DNA from: Nocardia crassostreae
Lineage (GTDB): Bacteria > Actinomycetota > Actinomycetes > Mycobacteriales > Mycobacteriaceae
Direction of reading: 5' to 3'
DNA: 64,000 nt
NCBI RefSeq assembly: GCF_001613405.1
Contig: NZ_BDCH01000039.1
Span: 100,639 to 164,638, forward strand
Shown here: in pieces, positions 53,167 to 61,854 of the stretch
Layout: each line of letters starts with the position of its first letter
Numbering within the stretch: position 1 is the stretch's first letter
Translations under genes and position numbers: made by a program
Notes under the pieces: model-generated
The model's database searches: none
What the model was told of the DNA's origin: nothing
The model's input: only the letters and a program-made list of their open reading frames with translations

Positions 53167-53580
53167 TTATTCCACAACCAGTTTCACGAGGATGTTGCCC
53201 CGGGTGGCCTTGGAGTACGGGCACATCTGGTGGGCGGCCTCGACCAGGGCGCGGCCCTGCTCGTTCTGCAGTTCGGCGGGCAGCTCGACGTGCAGCACGA
53301 CGGAGATGGAGAAGCCGGTCTCGTCGTCCTTGTTCAGGCTGACGTCGGCGGTGACCGAGGCATCGCCGATATCGACCTTCTGATTGCGGGCCACGGCCTG
53401 CAGCGCGCCCGCGAAGCATGCCGATTAGCCGACCGCGAACAGCTGCTCCGGGTTGGTGCCGTCGCCGGTGCCGCCGTTCTCCTTGGGCTGGGCCAGCTTC
53501 AGGTCGAGGTAGCCATCGGAGCTGACCGAGCGGCCCTCGCGGCCGACCGAGGTGGCGGAAGAGGTGAAGAGTGTGGGCAT
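53167..53580 (-). pseudogene. ohr: Organic hydroperoxide resistance protein Ohr, interrupted by TAA next to the catalytic Cys
   Basis: From ATG 53580 the frame encodes PTLFTSSATSVGREGRSVSS and on to NPEQLFAVG, then a TAA at 53427-53425, then SACFAGALQAVARNQKVDIG to ILVKLVVE at 53167, all in one frame. Ohr proteins have Tyr (TAC/TAT) at the stop position, in the motif GYSACF; the Cys in SACF and the one in CPYSKA are the peroxide-reducing pair. One base change (TAC or TAT to TAA) explains it. Full length would be 137 residues. RBS is AGGAGGAATA. It is divergent from a TetR gene with shared operators. Confidence 0.85.
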
Positions 53581-53592
53581 TATTCCTCCTAG

Positions 53593-53606
53593 ACAGACTT
53601 GTCTGT
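53593..53606. promoter_or_regulatory. Operator 1 between ohr and tetR
   Basis: ACAGAC-TT-GTCTGT, a perfect palindrome. It sits 13 bases before the ohr start and next to its ribosome site. Centre is 36 bases from operator 2. Confidence 0.65.
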
Positions 53607-53628
53607 TCACGTCCGAATCCCAGGGTAG

Positions 53629-53642
53629 ACAGACCTGTCTGC
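53629..53642. promoter_or_regulatory. Operator 2 between ohr and tetR
   Basis: ACAGAC-CT-GTCTGC repeats operator 1 with one mismatch in an arm. It is directly followed by TATCGT, a candidate -10 of tetR. Both are expected binding sites of the TetR protein. Confidence 0.65.
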
Positions 53643-53679
53643 TATCGTCAATAGGGCGATCCGACGGGAAGGAGCGGGC

Positions 53680-54228
53680 ATGAGCGAGGCGCGTGATCGG
53701 CTGCTGGACACCGCGACCCGGCTGTTCTTCGCCGAGGGCATCCACACCGTGGGCATCGACCGGATCATTGCCGAGGCCGGAATCGCCAAGGCCACCTTCT
53801 ACCGGCACTTCAAGACCAAGGACGACCTGGTCGTCGCCTATCTGACGCGCGAATACGCCCGGCAGCGGGGCAATCTGGAGTCCGTGCGGGAGGAGGGGGT
53901 CGAGGGGATCGTCGTCATCTTCGAGACGCTCGCCGAACTCAGTCGCGGTCCGGGCTTCCGGGGGTGCCCGTTCCTGAACGCGGCGGTCGAATTCCCCAAG
54001 CCCGACCACGCCGTGCGCCGGGTGGTCGACGACTATCGCGCCTGGTTCCGCGATCTCATGGCCGAGCGATTGCGGGCCGCCGGGCACGAGGATGTCGACG
54101 AGGCCGCCCGCGCGCTGCTGCTGACGCGGGACGGGGTGACCATCAGCGGCGCGGTCGGAGACAGCGAGACCGTCCGCGCGGGTGTGCGGACGGCCTTGTC
54201 GCGGTTGAATATCCGGGCCGACGGCTAG
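53680..54228 (+). CDS. TetR-family transcriptional regulator
   Basis: A 182-residue repressor. The N-terminal helix-turn-helix (ARDRLLDTATRLFFAEGIHTVGIDRII..AKATFYRHFKTKDDLVVAYL) is the TetR type. The C-terminal ligand domain has one Cys in FRGCPFLNAAVEF, typical of the TetR_C subgroup of YcdC/AcrR relatives. The two palindromes in the divergent region predict control of itself and of ohr. This is not the usual MarR-type OhrR, so the inducer is uncertain. Strong site GGAAGGAG before the ATG. Confidence 0.85.
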   Translation: MSEARDRLLDTATRLFFAEGIHTVGIDRIIAEAGIAKATFYRHFKTKDDLVVAYLTREYARQRGNLESVREEGVEGIVVIFETLAELSRGPGFRGCPFLNAAVEFPKPDHAVRRVVDDYRAWFRDLMAERLRAAGHEDVDEAARALLLTRDGVTISGAVGDSETVRAGVRTALSRLNIRADG

Positions 54229-55277
54229 ACGCCGACCGCCTCTTCCATCTCCTCTTCGGCCGCATCCTCCGCCGCATGCCGCGGTTCGGTGGCGACCGCG
54301 GTGGATTCGGTTGCGGCCCGGCGCTTTTCGTTGAACGCAGCGGCGACGATGAGCGCCAGGCCCGCGGCCAGCCACAGGAACAGGCTCGCCAGGCGGGAAC
54401 CGAAGCCCACGCCATCGAAGTAGAGCAGGCTGCGCGCGCCCTCGACGAAGCCCGCGCCGGTCCAGAAGCCGTGCAGCGCACCGAAGAAGTCGTTCTGCAG
54501 CATGGGGCTGTAGACGCCGCCGGAGGTGGTGAAGTTCAGCATGACGAACAGCACCATCATGGCCAGGGTGGTCCAGCGCTTCAGGAAGGTGTGCAGGCCG
54601 ATGCCGATGGCCAGGATGCCCGCGGAGTAGAGCCAGGACATGGCCCAGATCGCGCCGAGATCGTGATCGACCACGTGGAAGACCGGGCCCGCCACGGCCA
54701 GGCCGATGAGGCTCACGATGAGCGAGGTGACCAGGCCGAACAGGGCGCGCATCCACATGGGCAGGCCGCCACCCGCCGCGCCGATGGCCGCGACGCTGCC
54801 GTAGGAGCCGATGCTCAGCGCCACGAGCAGGAAGAAGATGCCCTGCGCGGTGGGATCGCCGGGGCTGGGGGTGACGATGTCGGTGACCGTCAGCGGCACG
54901 CCCTGCTGGGCGGTGACACCGTGGAAGAGGGTTTCCACGGCCATGGCGGTGGTATCGGATTCGGCCGAGGCGATGAGCAGTTCGGGATGCTGGGCGTCGG
55001 GGACGAACGCGCCCGCGAGCTCGCGCTCGCGCAGCTGGGTGACGGCGTCCTCGCGGGTCGGCACGGTGATGACGTCGAGTGCATTGCCGCCCTTGCCCTT
55101 CAGCGTCTGCGCCAGCACCAGCACCAGGTGCTGCGGCGCGTCGCCGACCACCGCGATCGCCAGCTGGTTGGGCTCGGGCTGATGGAAGGCGCCGAGATAG
55201 GCCAGGCCCATGCCGAGGCACATGAGCAGCGGGGTCAGCAGGTGGGTGGCGACATGCCGGATCTGGTGCGAGGCCAT
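54225..55277 (-). CDS. ABC-2/YhgE-like multispanning membrane protein
   Basis: A 350-residue membrane protein. One N-terminal helix (HLLTPLLMCLGMGLAYLGAF), an extracellular domain of about 120 residues, then five helices (FFLLVALSIGSYGSVAAIGA, ALFGLVTSLIVSLIGLAVAG, AMSWLYSAGILAIGIGLH, LAMMVLFVMLNFTTSG, LASLFLWLAAGLALIVAAAF). The layout matches the YhgE/Pip and DUF3533 families, related to ABC-2 permeases and to type VII-linked export proteins. No ATPase is adjacent. Convergent stops overlap with tetR; divergent from marR, which probably controls it. Confidence 0.7.
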   Translation of the reverse strand: MASHQIRHVATHLLTPLLMCLGMGLAYLGAFHQPEPNQLAIAVVGDAPQHLVLVLAQTLKGKGGNALDVITVPTREDAVTQLRERELAGAFVPDAQHPELLIASAESDTTAMAVETLFHGVTAQQGVPLTVTDIVTPSPGDPTAQGIFFLLVALSIGSYGSVAAIGAAGGGLPMWMRALFGLVTSLIVSLIGLAVAGPVFHVVDHDLGAIWAMSWLYSAGILAIGIGLHTFLKRWTTLAMMVLFVMLNFTTSGGVYSPMLQNDFFGALHGFWTGAGFVEGARSLLYFDGVGFGSRLASLFLWLAAGLALIVAAAFNEKRRAATESTAVATEPRHAAEDAAEEEMEEAVGV

Positions 55278-55293
55278 AGGTTCACTCCGAATA

Positions 55294-55308
55294 GTTGGTA
55301 AATGCAAC
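55294..55308. promoter_or_regulatory. MarR operator, distal copy
   Basis: GTTG-GTAAATG-CAAC: half-sites spaced like those of the next operator (7 bases). Confidence 0.5.
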
Positions 55309-55317
55309 CATGCAAGG

Positions 55318-55332
55318 GTTGTAGTCTACAAC
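55318..55332. promoter_or_regulatory. MarR operator overlapping the -10 and abutting the marR start codon
   Basis: GTTGTAG-T-CTACAAC, a perfect 7-bp inverted repeat. It ends one base before the marR ATG (55334), and contains TAGTCT (55322-55327), the likely -10. The marR transcript is probably leaderless and self-repressed. Confidence 0.7.
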
Positions 55333-55333
55333 T

Positions 55334-55777
55334 ATGGAGACGGAGTCGGTATTCCCGGACCGCGCCGCGGCCATCGAGGCCATTCAGCGCGGGCTCACCG
55401 CCTTCGCCCGCCGGGCCCGGGGGCGGGCCACCGAACTGCATCCGGAGCTGTCGCTGGTGGCATCGAGCATTCTCGATCTCGTCATCGAGCGGGACGGGTG
55501 CCTGGCGGCGGAGCTGGCCGGTCACTATCACCTGGACAAGTCCACGGTGAGCCGCCAGGTGGCGGTGCTCGAGCAGGAGGGGTACCTGACCAAGGAGATC
55601 CATCCCGCCAATCGCCGCAATCATGTGCTGCGCGCGACCGCCGAGGGCCGCAGGGTCGCGGGGGCCGCGTCGCGCAGCCGGGCCGACGCCTTCGCCGATC
55701 GGCTCCAGGATTGGGATGATGCGGACATAGCTCGCTTCGCGGGCTATCTCATGCGCTACAACGCCGCCGACGAGTAG
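55334..55777 (+). CDS. MarR-family transcriptional regulator
   Basis: A 147-residue winged-helix regulator. CLAAELAGHYHLDKSTVSRQVAVLEQEGYLTKEIHPANRRNHVLRAT is the recognition helix plus wing. It starts with ATG right behind a perfect palindrome and without a ribosome site. The divergent YhgE-like gene is the likely target. Inducer unknown; no cysteine near the N-terminus, so it is not an OhrR-type thiol sensor. Confidence 0.85.
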   Translation: METESVFPDRAAAIEAIQRGLTAFARRARGRATELHPELSLVASSILDLVIERDGCLAAELAGHYHLDKSTVSRQVAVLEQEGYLTKEIHPANRRNHVLRATAEGRRVAGAASRSRADAFADRLQDWDDADIARFAGYLMRYNAADE

Positions 55778-55897
55778 TTGATGTGCCATGAAACCGCTTG
55801 TTGTTCAGCGAATTTCGGTGGGGTGGGCGGCGGGTCGCGGATAGACTGACCCCCGTCTCGCTGGTCGGGGCGGGACCCCCGCTGGAAGGTTGACGCC

Positions 55898-56878
55898 ATG
55901 TCCGATCTGTCGGACGTTCGTGCCGGAGCTGGTTGGAGAACACACGGGCGCCTCGCCGCCGGACTCGGCGCGCTGGTGCTGCTCGCGGGCGCCGCGCTGG
56001 GATGCGGCGATGGGGGAAACGAAGCCCCGGCGGCCACCACCGGGCCGGGGACGGTCACCAAGCCCGCCACCCTCGAAGGCTTCTCGACCCCGGAGAGCGT
56101 CCTGTTCGCGGGCGACCGGTGGTTCGTCTCGAATATCGGCCCGGAATCGGCGCCGGTCACCAAGGACGGCGACGGCTTCCTCACCGAACTCAACTCGGTC
56201 GGCACCGTGACCGCCCGCCGCGCCATGCCGCGCCCCGGCGATCCGCCGCTGCATGCGCCGAAAGGCATGGCCTACACCGACAATCGGGTGTTCGTGGCCG
56301 ATATCGATCGGGTCGTGGGCTATGACATGGATACTCACGGGCAGGTGTTCGAGGCGGTGCTCGACGGCGGTGAGCCCTCGCTGCTCAATGATCTGGCCTT
56401 GCTGGATCCCGGCACCCTGCTGGCCAGTGACTCGCTGCGCGGGATCGTGTACCGGCTCGACCTCGAGACCAAGAAGTTCGAACCGCTCGCCACCGGGATT
56501 CCGGGCGCGAACGGGATAGCCGTCGCGACCGCGACGGTGCACGTGGCCGGGACGGGGGCCGACTTCACCGGTGGCGACCTGTGGCGGCTCGACCTCGCCC
56601 AGCAGCCGGCCGTCCCCCAGCGCATCGGGACGGTGCACGGGGTGCTGGACGGAATCGCGGTGCTGCCCAATGGAAATCTCATCGTCTCGGATTGGGCCTC
56701 CGGGGGCGAGACGCCGGGCACGGTGACGGTCTACGGGCCGGACGGCGCTCGGGTGGCACTGGTGCAATTGCCCGAGAACACCCACGGGCCAGCGGATTTC
56801 ACCCTCGATGCCACGGCCGCGACCGCCTGGATTCCCGCCATGCCCGACAATCGCGTCGTCATCGTCCCGCTACCCTGA
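55898..56878 (+). CDS. Lipoprotein with SMP-30/NHL-like beta-propeller
   Basis: A 326-residue lipoprotein. The signal helix (LAAGLGALVLLAGAALGC) ends in lipobox ALGC. The mature domain has repeated short strands (GFSTPESVLFAGDRWFVSN, APKGMAYTDNRVFVAD, GVLDGIAVLPNGNLIVSDW), the pattern of a six-bladed propeller of the SMP-30/gluconolactonase type. Substrate unknown. It stands alone, convergent with galU. Confidence 0.75.
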   Translation: MSDLSDVRAGAGWRTHGRLAAGLGALVLLAGAALGCGDGGNEAPAATTGPGTVTKPATLEGFSTPESVLFAGDRWFVSNIGPESAPVTKDGDGFLTELNSVGTVTARRAMPRPGDPPLHAPKGMAYTDNRVFVADIDRVVGYDMDTHGQVFEAVLDGGEPSLLNDLALLDPGTLLASDSLRGIVYRLDLETKKFEPLATGIPGANGIAVATATVHVAGTGADFTGGDLWRLDLAQQPAVPQRIGTVHGVLDGIAVLPNGNLIVSDWASGGETPGTVTVYGPDGARVALVQLPENTHGPADFTLDATAATAWIPAMPDNRVVIVPLP

Positions 56879-56898
56879 GCGCCTCCGCCGTGTCCTGA

Positions 56899-57774
56899 TC
56901 ACTCCAGGCAGAGCTGGCGCAGCAGCGGGCCGTAGTCGGGATGCGCCAGCGCGGAAGCGAATTGGGCCACCAGATAGTCGGCCGGATTGCCGGTGTCGTA
57001 CCAGCGGCCATTGATCACCTGGCCGTAGACCGGGTTGTCGGCGGCGAAGATATTGATGGCATCGGTCAGGTACACCTCGCCGGTGCGGTGGGTGTACCAG
57101 GTGTCGACCTGACGGCGCAGCTCCTCGATGATGCCCGGGGTGACCACATAGCCGCCGATGGCCGCGTACGCCGAGGGGGCGTCGGCGGGCTTGGGCTTCT
57201 CCTTCAGGCCGCTGATGCGCATGAGGCCCTCGTTGACCGACTCCTCCACCACCGGCACGCCGTAGCGCTGCGATTCGGACGGATCCATGGGCAGCAGGGC
57301 CAGGACGGGTGCGCCGGTCTTCTCGTAGGCGTCGATGAGCTGCTGGGCGCGCGGCGCCTCGGCGACGAACACGTCGTCGGGCCAGAGCACCAGCATGGGC
57401 TCGTCGCCCAGATTGCGGGCGGCATTGAGGACCGGGGTGCCGTTGCCGTACGGGCCGTGCTGGTCGAGATAGGTGATGTGGCCGAGACGGCCCAGGTCGC
57501 TGACCTCCTGGACGGCGTCGGCGTAGGCGTCCTTGCCGTCGGAGCGCAGCTGCGCGACCAGGGCCGGATTGGGGCGGAAATGGTCCTCGATCAAGGATTT
57601 TCCGCCACTGACCACAATGGTGATATCGGTGATGCCGGAGGCGACCAGTTCGCGGACCGTGTGCTCGATGACCGGCTTGTCGCCGACCGGGAGCATCTCC
57701 TTGGGGGCCTTGGTCAGCGGGAGCAGACGGGAGCCGATACCGGCGGCGGGGATCACGGCCTTGCGAATCGTCAT
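56899..57774 (-). CDS. galU: UTP--glucose-1-phosphate uridylyltransferase
   Basis: A 291-residue nucleotidyltransferase. AVIPAAGIGSRLLPLTKAPKEMLPVGDKPVIEH is the GalU signature; later blocks GPYGNGTPVLNAARNL, LWPDDVF and EVYLTDAIN bind UTP and glucose-1-phosphate. It makes UDP-glucose for cell-wall arabinogalactan precursors, trehalose and glycogen. ATG at 57774 gives MTIRKAVIPAAG, the usual N-terminus. Confidence 0.93.
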   Translation of the reverse strand: MTIRKAVIPAAGIGSRLLPLTKAPKEMLPVGDKPVIEHTVRELVASGITDITIVVSGGKSLIEDHFRPNPALVAQLRSDGKDAYADAVQEVSDLGRLGHITYLDQHGPYGNGTPVLNAARNLGDEPMLVLWPDDVFVAEAPRAQQLIDAYEKTGAPVLALLPMDPSESQRYGVPVVEESVNEGLMRISGLKEKPKPADAPSAYAAIGGYVVTPGIIEELRRQVDTWYTHRTGEVYLTDAINIFAADNPVYGQVINGRWYDTGNPADYLVAQFASALAHPDYGPLLRQLCLE

Positions 57775-57862
57775 GACTCCGATCATCACACACCTGAGCG
57801 GACGTACCTGTCGGTAGTCGCGCGTAGATTCGGCGATGTGAACATTCCCACCTACTCCTCCC

Positions 57863-59335
57863 ATGGGCGGATTGTGCCTGGTCAGCACGGATATTCGTCG
57901 TGGTGGAGCGGGCGCCGTTCAGCGGGGTGGGCAGGGGTTGGACTCGCAGTGGATCGAAAGCGGACTCCCAGCAAATACCCAGCACGGGCGGCGGTGGGTG
58001 CTGCACATCGATATGGACGCGTTCTTCGCCTCGGTCGAGCAGCTGACCAGGCCGACCTTGCGCGGGCGGCCCGTACTGGTGGGCGGTATGGGCGGACGCG
58101 GGGTGGTTGCGGGTGCGAGCTACGAGGCGCGGGTGTTCGGGGCGCGGTCGGCCATGCCCATGCATCAGGCGCGGCGGCTGGTCGGGGTGAAGGGGGTCAT
58201 CGTGCCGCCGCGCGGATCGGTATACGCCGAGCTCAGCGGGCAGGTGTTCGATACGCTGCGGGCGCGGATACCGGTGCTGGAGACGCTGTCGTTCGACGAG
58301 GCGTTCGGGGAACCGGCCGAATTGGCCGGGGCCACACCGGATCGGGTGCTCGAATTCTGTGAGGAGCTGCGGGCGGCGGTGCGGGAGCGCACCGGGCTGG
58401 TGTCCTCGGTGGGGGCGGGCAGCGGTAAGCAGCTCGCCAAGATCGCCTCCGGAATGGCGAAACCCGATGGGGTGCGGGTGATCTCGCCCGCCGAGCAGCA
58501 GGGGTTCCTGGCCGCGCTGCCGGTGCGCAAGCTGTGGGGTGTGGGGCCGGTGACCGAAAGTCGTTTGCGCACATTGGGTATCGAGACGGTGGGGGCGCTG
58601 GCGGCCTTGCCGGAATCGGAGGTGGTGTCGATTCTGGGTGGCGTCATCGGGGTGAGCTTGCATCGGCTGGCCCGCGGTATCGACGATAATCCGGTGGCCG
58701 AGCGGGCCGAGGCCAAGCAGATCAGCGCCGAAACCACCTATGAGACCGATATCGTCACCCTGGCCCAGCTCCGGCCCGCCATCGATGCCATGGCGGTCGC
58801 GGCGTACCGGCGGCTCGCCGAGGACGGGCGGGCGGCGCGCACCGTCGTACTGAAACTCAAGAAGACGGATATGAGCATTGTGACCCGCTCGTCCACCCTC
58901 CCTTACGCCACCGAGGATCTGGCCACCCTCACCGCCGCCGCCCAGCGCTCCGCCCTCGATCCCGCCGAACTAGGCCCGATTCGCCTGGTAGGCGTGGGTT
59001 TTGCGGGTTTATCCGAGATTCGCCAGGAATCCCTGTTCCCCGAACTGGACCAAACCGTCCACACCGAGTCGGTCTCCGAGGAACCCACCCTGGGCCTGGC
59101 CCTCGGCCCCGATCCCGAGGTACCGCCCGCCACCCGCTCCTACACCACCCAAACCTGGTACCCGGGACTGGATGTCGAACACCCCGACTTCGGCCACGGC
59201 TGGGTGCAAGGCGCAGGCCACGGCGTCGTGACCGTGCGCTTCGAGACCCGCTCCACCGGCCCCGGCCCAGCCCGAACCTTCCCCGCCGACGATCCGGAAC
59301 TACGCAAAGCCGACCCACTCCAGAGCCTGCTCTGA
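57863..59335 (+). CDS. dinB: DNA polymerase IV (Y-family, DinB/DinX type)
   Basis: A translesion polymerase of up to 490 residues. WVLHIDMDAFFASVEQ holds the first catalytic Asp; YEARVFGARSAMPMHQARRL is the finger; LSFDEAFGEPAEL holds the second acidic group; VSSVGAGSGKQLAKIAS follows; GVGPVTESRLRTLGIETVG is the thumb. The tail (YPGLDVEHPDFGHGWVQGAGHGVVTVRFE) matches M. tuberculosis DinX (Rv1537), also next to ileS there. The ATG at 57863 adds about 40 residues before RRWVLHID that the mycobacterial protein lacks; the true start is probably further in. In the active site motif SFDEAF, A replaces the usual Y/V (VSxDEAY), as in DinX. Confidence 0.88.
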   Translation: MGGLCLVSTDIRRGGAGAVQRGGQGLDSQWIESGLPANTQHGRRWVLHIDMDAFFASVEQLTRPTLRGRPVLVGGMGGRGVVAGASYEARVFGARSAMPMHQARRLVGVKGVIVPPRGSVYAELSGQVFDTLRARIPVLETLSFDEAFGEPAELAGATPDRVLEFCEELRAAVRERTGLVSSVGAGSGKQLAKIASGMAKPDGVRVISPAEQQGFLAALPVRKLWGVGPVTESRLRTLGIETVGALAALPESEVVSILGGVIGVSLHRLARGIDDNPVAERAEAKQISAETTYETDIVTLAQLRPAIDAMAVAAYRRLAEDGRAARTVVLKLKKTDMSIVTRSSTLPYATEDLATLTAAAQRSALDPAELGPIRLVGVGFAGLSEIRQESLFPELDQTVHTESVSEEPTLGLALGPDPEVPPATRSYTTQTWYPGLDVEHPDFGHGWVQGAGHGVVTVRFETRSTGPGPARTFPADDPELRKADPLQSLL

Positions 59336-59361
59336 GCCGGGTCGACCGTTGTCCACCTGCG

Positions 59362-59430
59362 GGTTCCGAGCTGCGCCATGCTGCCCCGACCTGAAGGTTC
59401 CGAGCTGCGCTGCCCCGACCTGGAGGTTCC
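59362..59430 (+). repeat. Imperfect tandem repeats (about 29-34 bp units)
   Basis: GGTTCCGAGCTGCG occurs at 59362 and 59396, each followed by CTGCCCCGACCTG; a third start, GGTTCCGG, is at 59425. Confidence 0.7.
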
Positions 59431-59465
59431 GGGGCGTGCGGCTGCGCCCGGACCGCCACCCACAT

Positions 59466-59498
59466 GGGGTTTCAGGGGCTTGCCCCTGAGAAATCCCC
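59466..59498. repeat. Palindromic intergenic element, second copy; possible dinB terminator
   Basis: CAGGGGCTTGCCCCTG with outer GGGGTTTC and GAGAAATCCCC arms. It has the same plan as the element at 7484-7518 and lies 130 bases after dinB. Confidence 0.6.
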
Positions 59499-59675
59499 TC
59501 TTCTAAGGCGCGGCTGCGCCAATTATGAGGATTCGGCCTGAAAGTGGCGCGACAGCGACCGCGGAGTCGGCTTCCTGGCAGTCTCGTTGGTAGCCTGACC
59601 CATCGTGCAGCGCCGCCGGTCGGGTGTAGCTGTCACATTGTCCAACGGACCTACTCGAACGCAAAGGACGAGCAG

Positions 59676-60173
59676 TTGAAGCTTCAGAAGACTGGACGAA
59701 TCGCGGTCGCCACTCTGGCTGTGGCCACCGCACTCGGGCTGTCCGCGTGTGGCAGTGGTGACAAGACGGAGACCAAGCCGTCCAAGACCACCACCGCGAA
59801 GACCACCGCCAACGCCCAGTACCCGCCGGCCCCGACCGTGGCGGATCTCAATGCTGAACTGCAGAAGGCTCTGGATCCGAACGTTCCGGACTCGGAGAAG
59901 CTGGACATGATGCAGGGCGTCGCGGCCGATCCGAGCCTGCCCTCGCGGCTGGCCGAGGCCTACCAGCAGAACAATGCCGCCATCACGGTGACCGGTGTGA
60001 CCGATCTGGGCAATGGCACCATTACCGCCGACGGCACGGTCTCGATCGCCGGTGGCGCGCCGAACCAGGTCGTGGTTCCGTTCGTGGCCGAAGACGGCAA
60101 GTGGAAGGTCCAGAAGGAATGGATCTGCAACACCCTGTCGCTGGCCAACCAGACCTCCCCGGCCTGCGCCTAG
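59676..60173 (+). CDS. Lipoprotein, low-molecular-weight antigen MTB12-like
   Basis: A 165-residue lipoprotein. Signal helix (GRIAVATLAVATALGLSAC) with lipobox LSAC, a Thr/Lys linker (ETKPSKTTTAKTTAN), then a small NTF2-like domain (PTVADLNAELQKALDPNVPDSEKLDMMQG) ending in two cysteines (WICNTLSLANQTSPACA). This matches the MTB12/CFP-2 family of mycobacterial secreted antigens. TTG at 59676 is supported by AAAGGA seven bases before. A strong terminator follows. Function unknown. Confidence 0.8.
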   Translation: MKLQKTGRIAVATLAVATALGLSACGSGDKTETKPSKTTTAKTTANAQYPPAPTVADLNAELQKALDPNVPDSEKLDMMQGVAADPSLPSRLAEAYQQNNAAITVTGVTDLGNGTITADGTVSIAGGAPNQVVVPFVAEDGKWKVQKEWICNTLSLANQTSPACA

Positions 60174-60191
60174 TACATCTCGCACGCCTGT

Positions 60192-60220
60192 AACGGGCCC
60201 GGTGCTCCCGCGGGGAGCGT
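60192..60220 (+). terminator. Terminator after the MTB12-like gene
   Basis: AACGGGCCCG pairs with CGGGCCCGTT; an inner GCTCCC/GGGAGC stem adds to the hairpin. T residues follow. Confidence 0.8.
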
Positions 60221-60383
60221 CGGGCCCGTTGGCGTTTCGGGGGTGTAAGGAAGCCGTCAAGGTGGGAAGTCCTGTGCCGCAGGACATATCAGGTTCGCGT
60301 TAATTCGGCTGTGCGCTGCTTTCCGGCCGGGTCGGCGTCGTGTGATCGTCATGCTCTTGTCTGCTGTCAGGAGGGCGTCGGTC

Positions 60384-60701
60384 GTGTCGAAGGTCAGTGC
60401 AACACCCGAGCAATTGCGTTCTGCCGGAGGCAAGATGCAGGCGCTGCACGATCGGGTGAACGGCATCTTCAACAAGCTGGAAGGAGCGCTGGCGGGCCGG
60501 GGGGAGCCGTGGGGCAATGACAGCTACGGTTCCGGCTTCGCCGACGGCGAGCAGGGGTATCTGACCGCGCGCGAGAATCTGAAGGACGGATTCGGCAAGC
60601 TCGCAACGACATTCAAGTCGTACGCCGACGGTCAGAAGGACGCGGCCACCTTATTGGCCGGGATGGACAAGCGTAACGGGCAGGGCTTCGGGCGGAACTG
60701 A
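60384..60701 (+). CDS. WXG100-family type VII secretion protein
   Basis: A 105-residue helical protein. A central GRGEPWGNDSYGSGFADG gives the turn between two helices (the WxG-like motif is PWGND here). The helix VSATPEQLRSAGGKMQALHDRVNGIFNKLEGAL precedes it. GTG at 60384 follows CAGGAGGG. No signal peptide; such proteins leave the cell by an ESX system. It lies five bases before the CpnT-like gene and is its likely partner. Confidence 0.8.
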   Translation: MSKVSATPEQLRSAGGKMQALHDRVNGIFNKLEGALAGRGEPWGNDSYGSGFADGEQGYLTARENLKDGFGKLATTFKSYADGQKDAATLLAGMDKRNGQGFGRN

Positions 60702-61854
60702 CCGTCTTGAGCGTAGATCTTCCCGACATCCTCGGCTGGGTCGCCGGTTCCGACTGGCCCGAGGGCGACGAAGACCAGATGTGGGCGCTGGCGACCGACT
60801 GGCGCACGGCCGCAACCGAATTGCGTGATCTACTGGACGAGATCGAGGACGCCAAGGCGGCCACGGTCGACGCCTACCCCTGGGGCGAGGGCGTCGAGAA
60901 GATCGTCGAGGCACTCGACAAACTGGTCGACGGCCCGCAATCGGTGGAGGAATTCGCGCGCATCCTCGACCTGGTGGCCGATGGCGCCGACGGGCTCGGC
61001 ACCGAGATCGAGTACACCAAGATCCTCATCGTCACCTCCCTGATCATGCTGGCCGCCGAGATCGCCCTGGCCTGGATCTTCCCGCCCATCGCACCCGCCG
61101 TCGAAGCCGCGGCAATCGCGGCCACCCGCATAGGCATTCGCCAACTGGCGCAGATGGGCCTGAAGCGCGCCCTCATCCACGTGGCCAAGATGGCCCCCGC
61201 CGCCCTGGCGAAGTTCCTCGCCAAACACGTCATGATCAGCACGGTCCTCGGCGTCGGTCAAGACCTCGGCATCCAGCTCTACCAAAAAGCCGCGGGCCAC
61301 CGCAAAGACGTCGACTGGAAGCGCATAGGCACCACCGCCTACACCGCCGCCATCGCCGGGGCAGCCGGTGGCCCCGCAGGCGACAAACTCGGCAAACTCG
61401 CGAAGATCAACCCCGGAATGGCCCCCTGGGACAAGGCCCTCCGCGGCGCCGCCGTCGGCGCGGGCGCAGGCATGGTCGGCGCCGTCGCCTCCTACGTAGG
61501 CGGCGGCCTCTTCAACGGCATGACCATGGACCCCAGCACCTGGGACCCCCGCGTCCTCACCAGCGGCGCCGCCATGGGCGCCCTCACCGGCGGCACCAAA
61601 GGCGGCCGCACCCGAGCCCACCCCGGCCCCGGCCCCGGAATCCCCGGCTACAACGGCCCCGGCGCACCCGGTTTCGGCAGCCCCGACTGCAGCACCCCCA
61701 CCCGCCCGACCACCGCCGAAACCCCGAACAACCCTGGCGCGCAGCCGAATACGGGCAGCCCCACCGGCGGTGGCGACCCCGTCGCGACCGGCCAGAATGC
61801 CCCCGGCAACCAGACCACAGCCGGCTCGCCGAACACCGGCGGCCAGCCGGGTAC

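Larger units (their letters stand above)
59336..59675. other. 340-bp gap between dinB and the MTB12-like gene
   Basis: It contains imperfect tandem repeats at 59362-59430, a palindromic hairpin at 59466-59498, and probably the promoter of the lipoprotein gene (a TAGCCT hexamer at 59591-59596 is a weak -10). No gene is credible here. Confidence 0.45.

Noticed and set aside
57863..58010. N-terminal extension of DinB as a separate domain
   Set aside because: About 40 residues with no conservation to the mycobacterial protein; most likely an upstream start chosen by frame openness.
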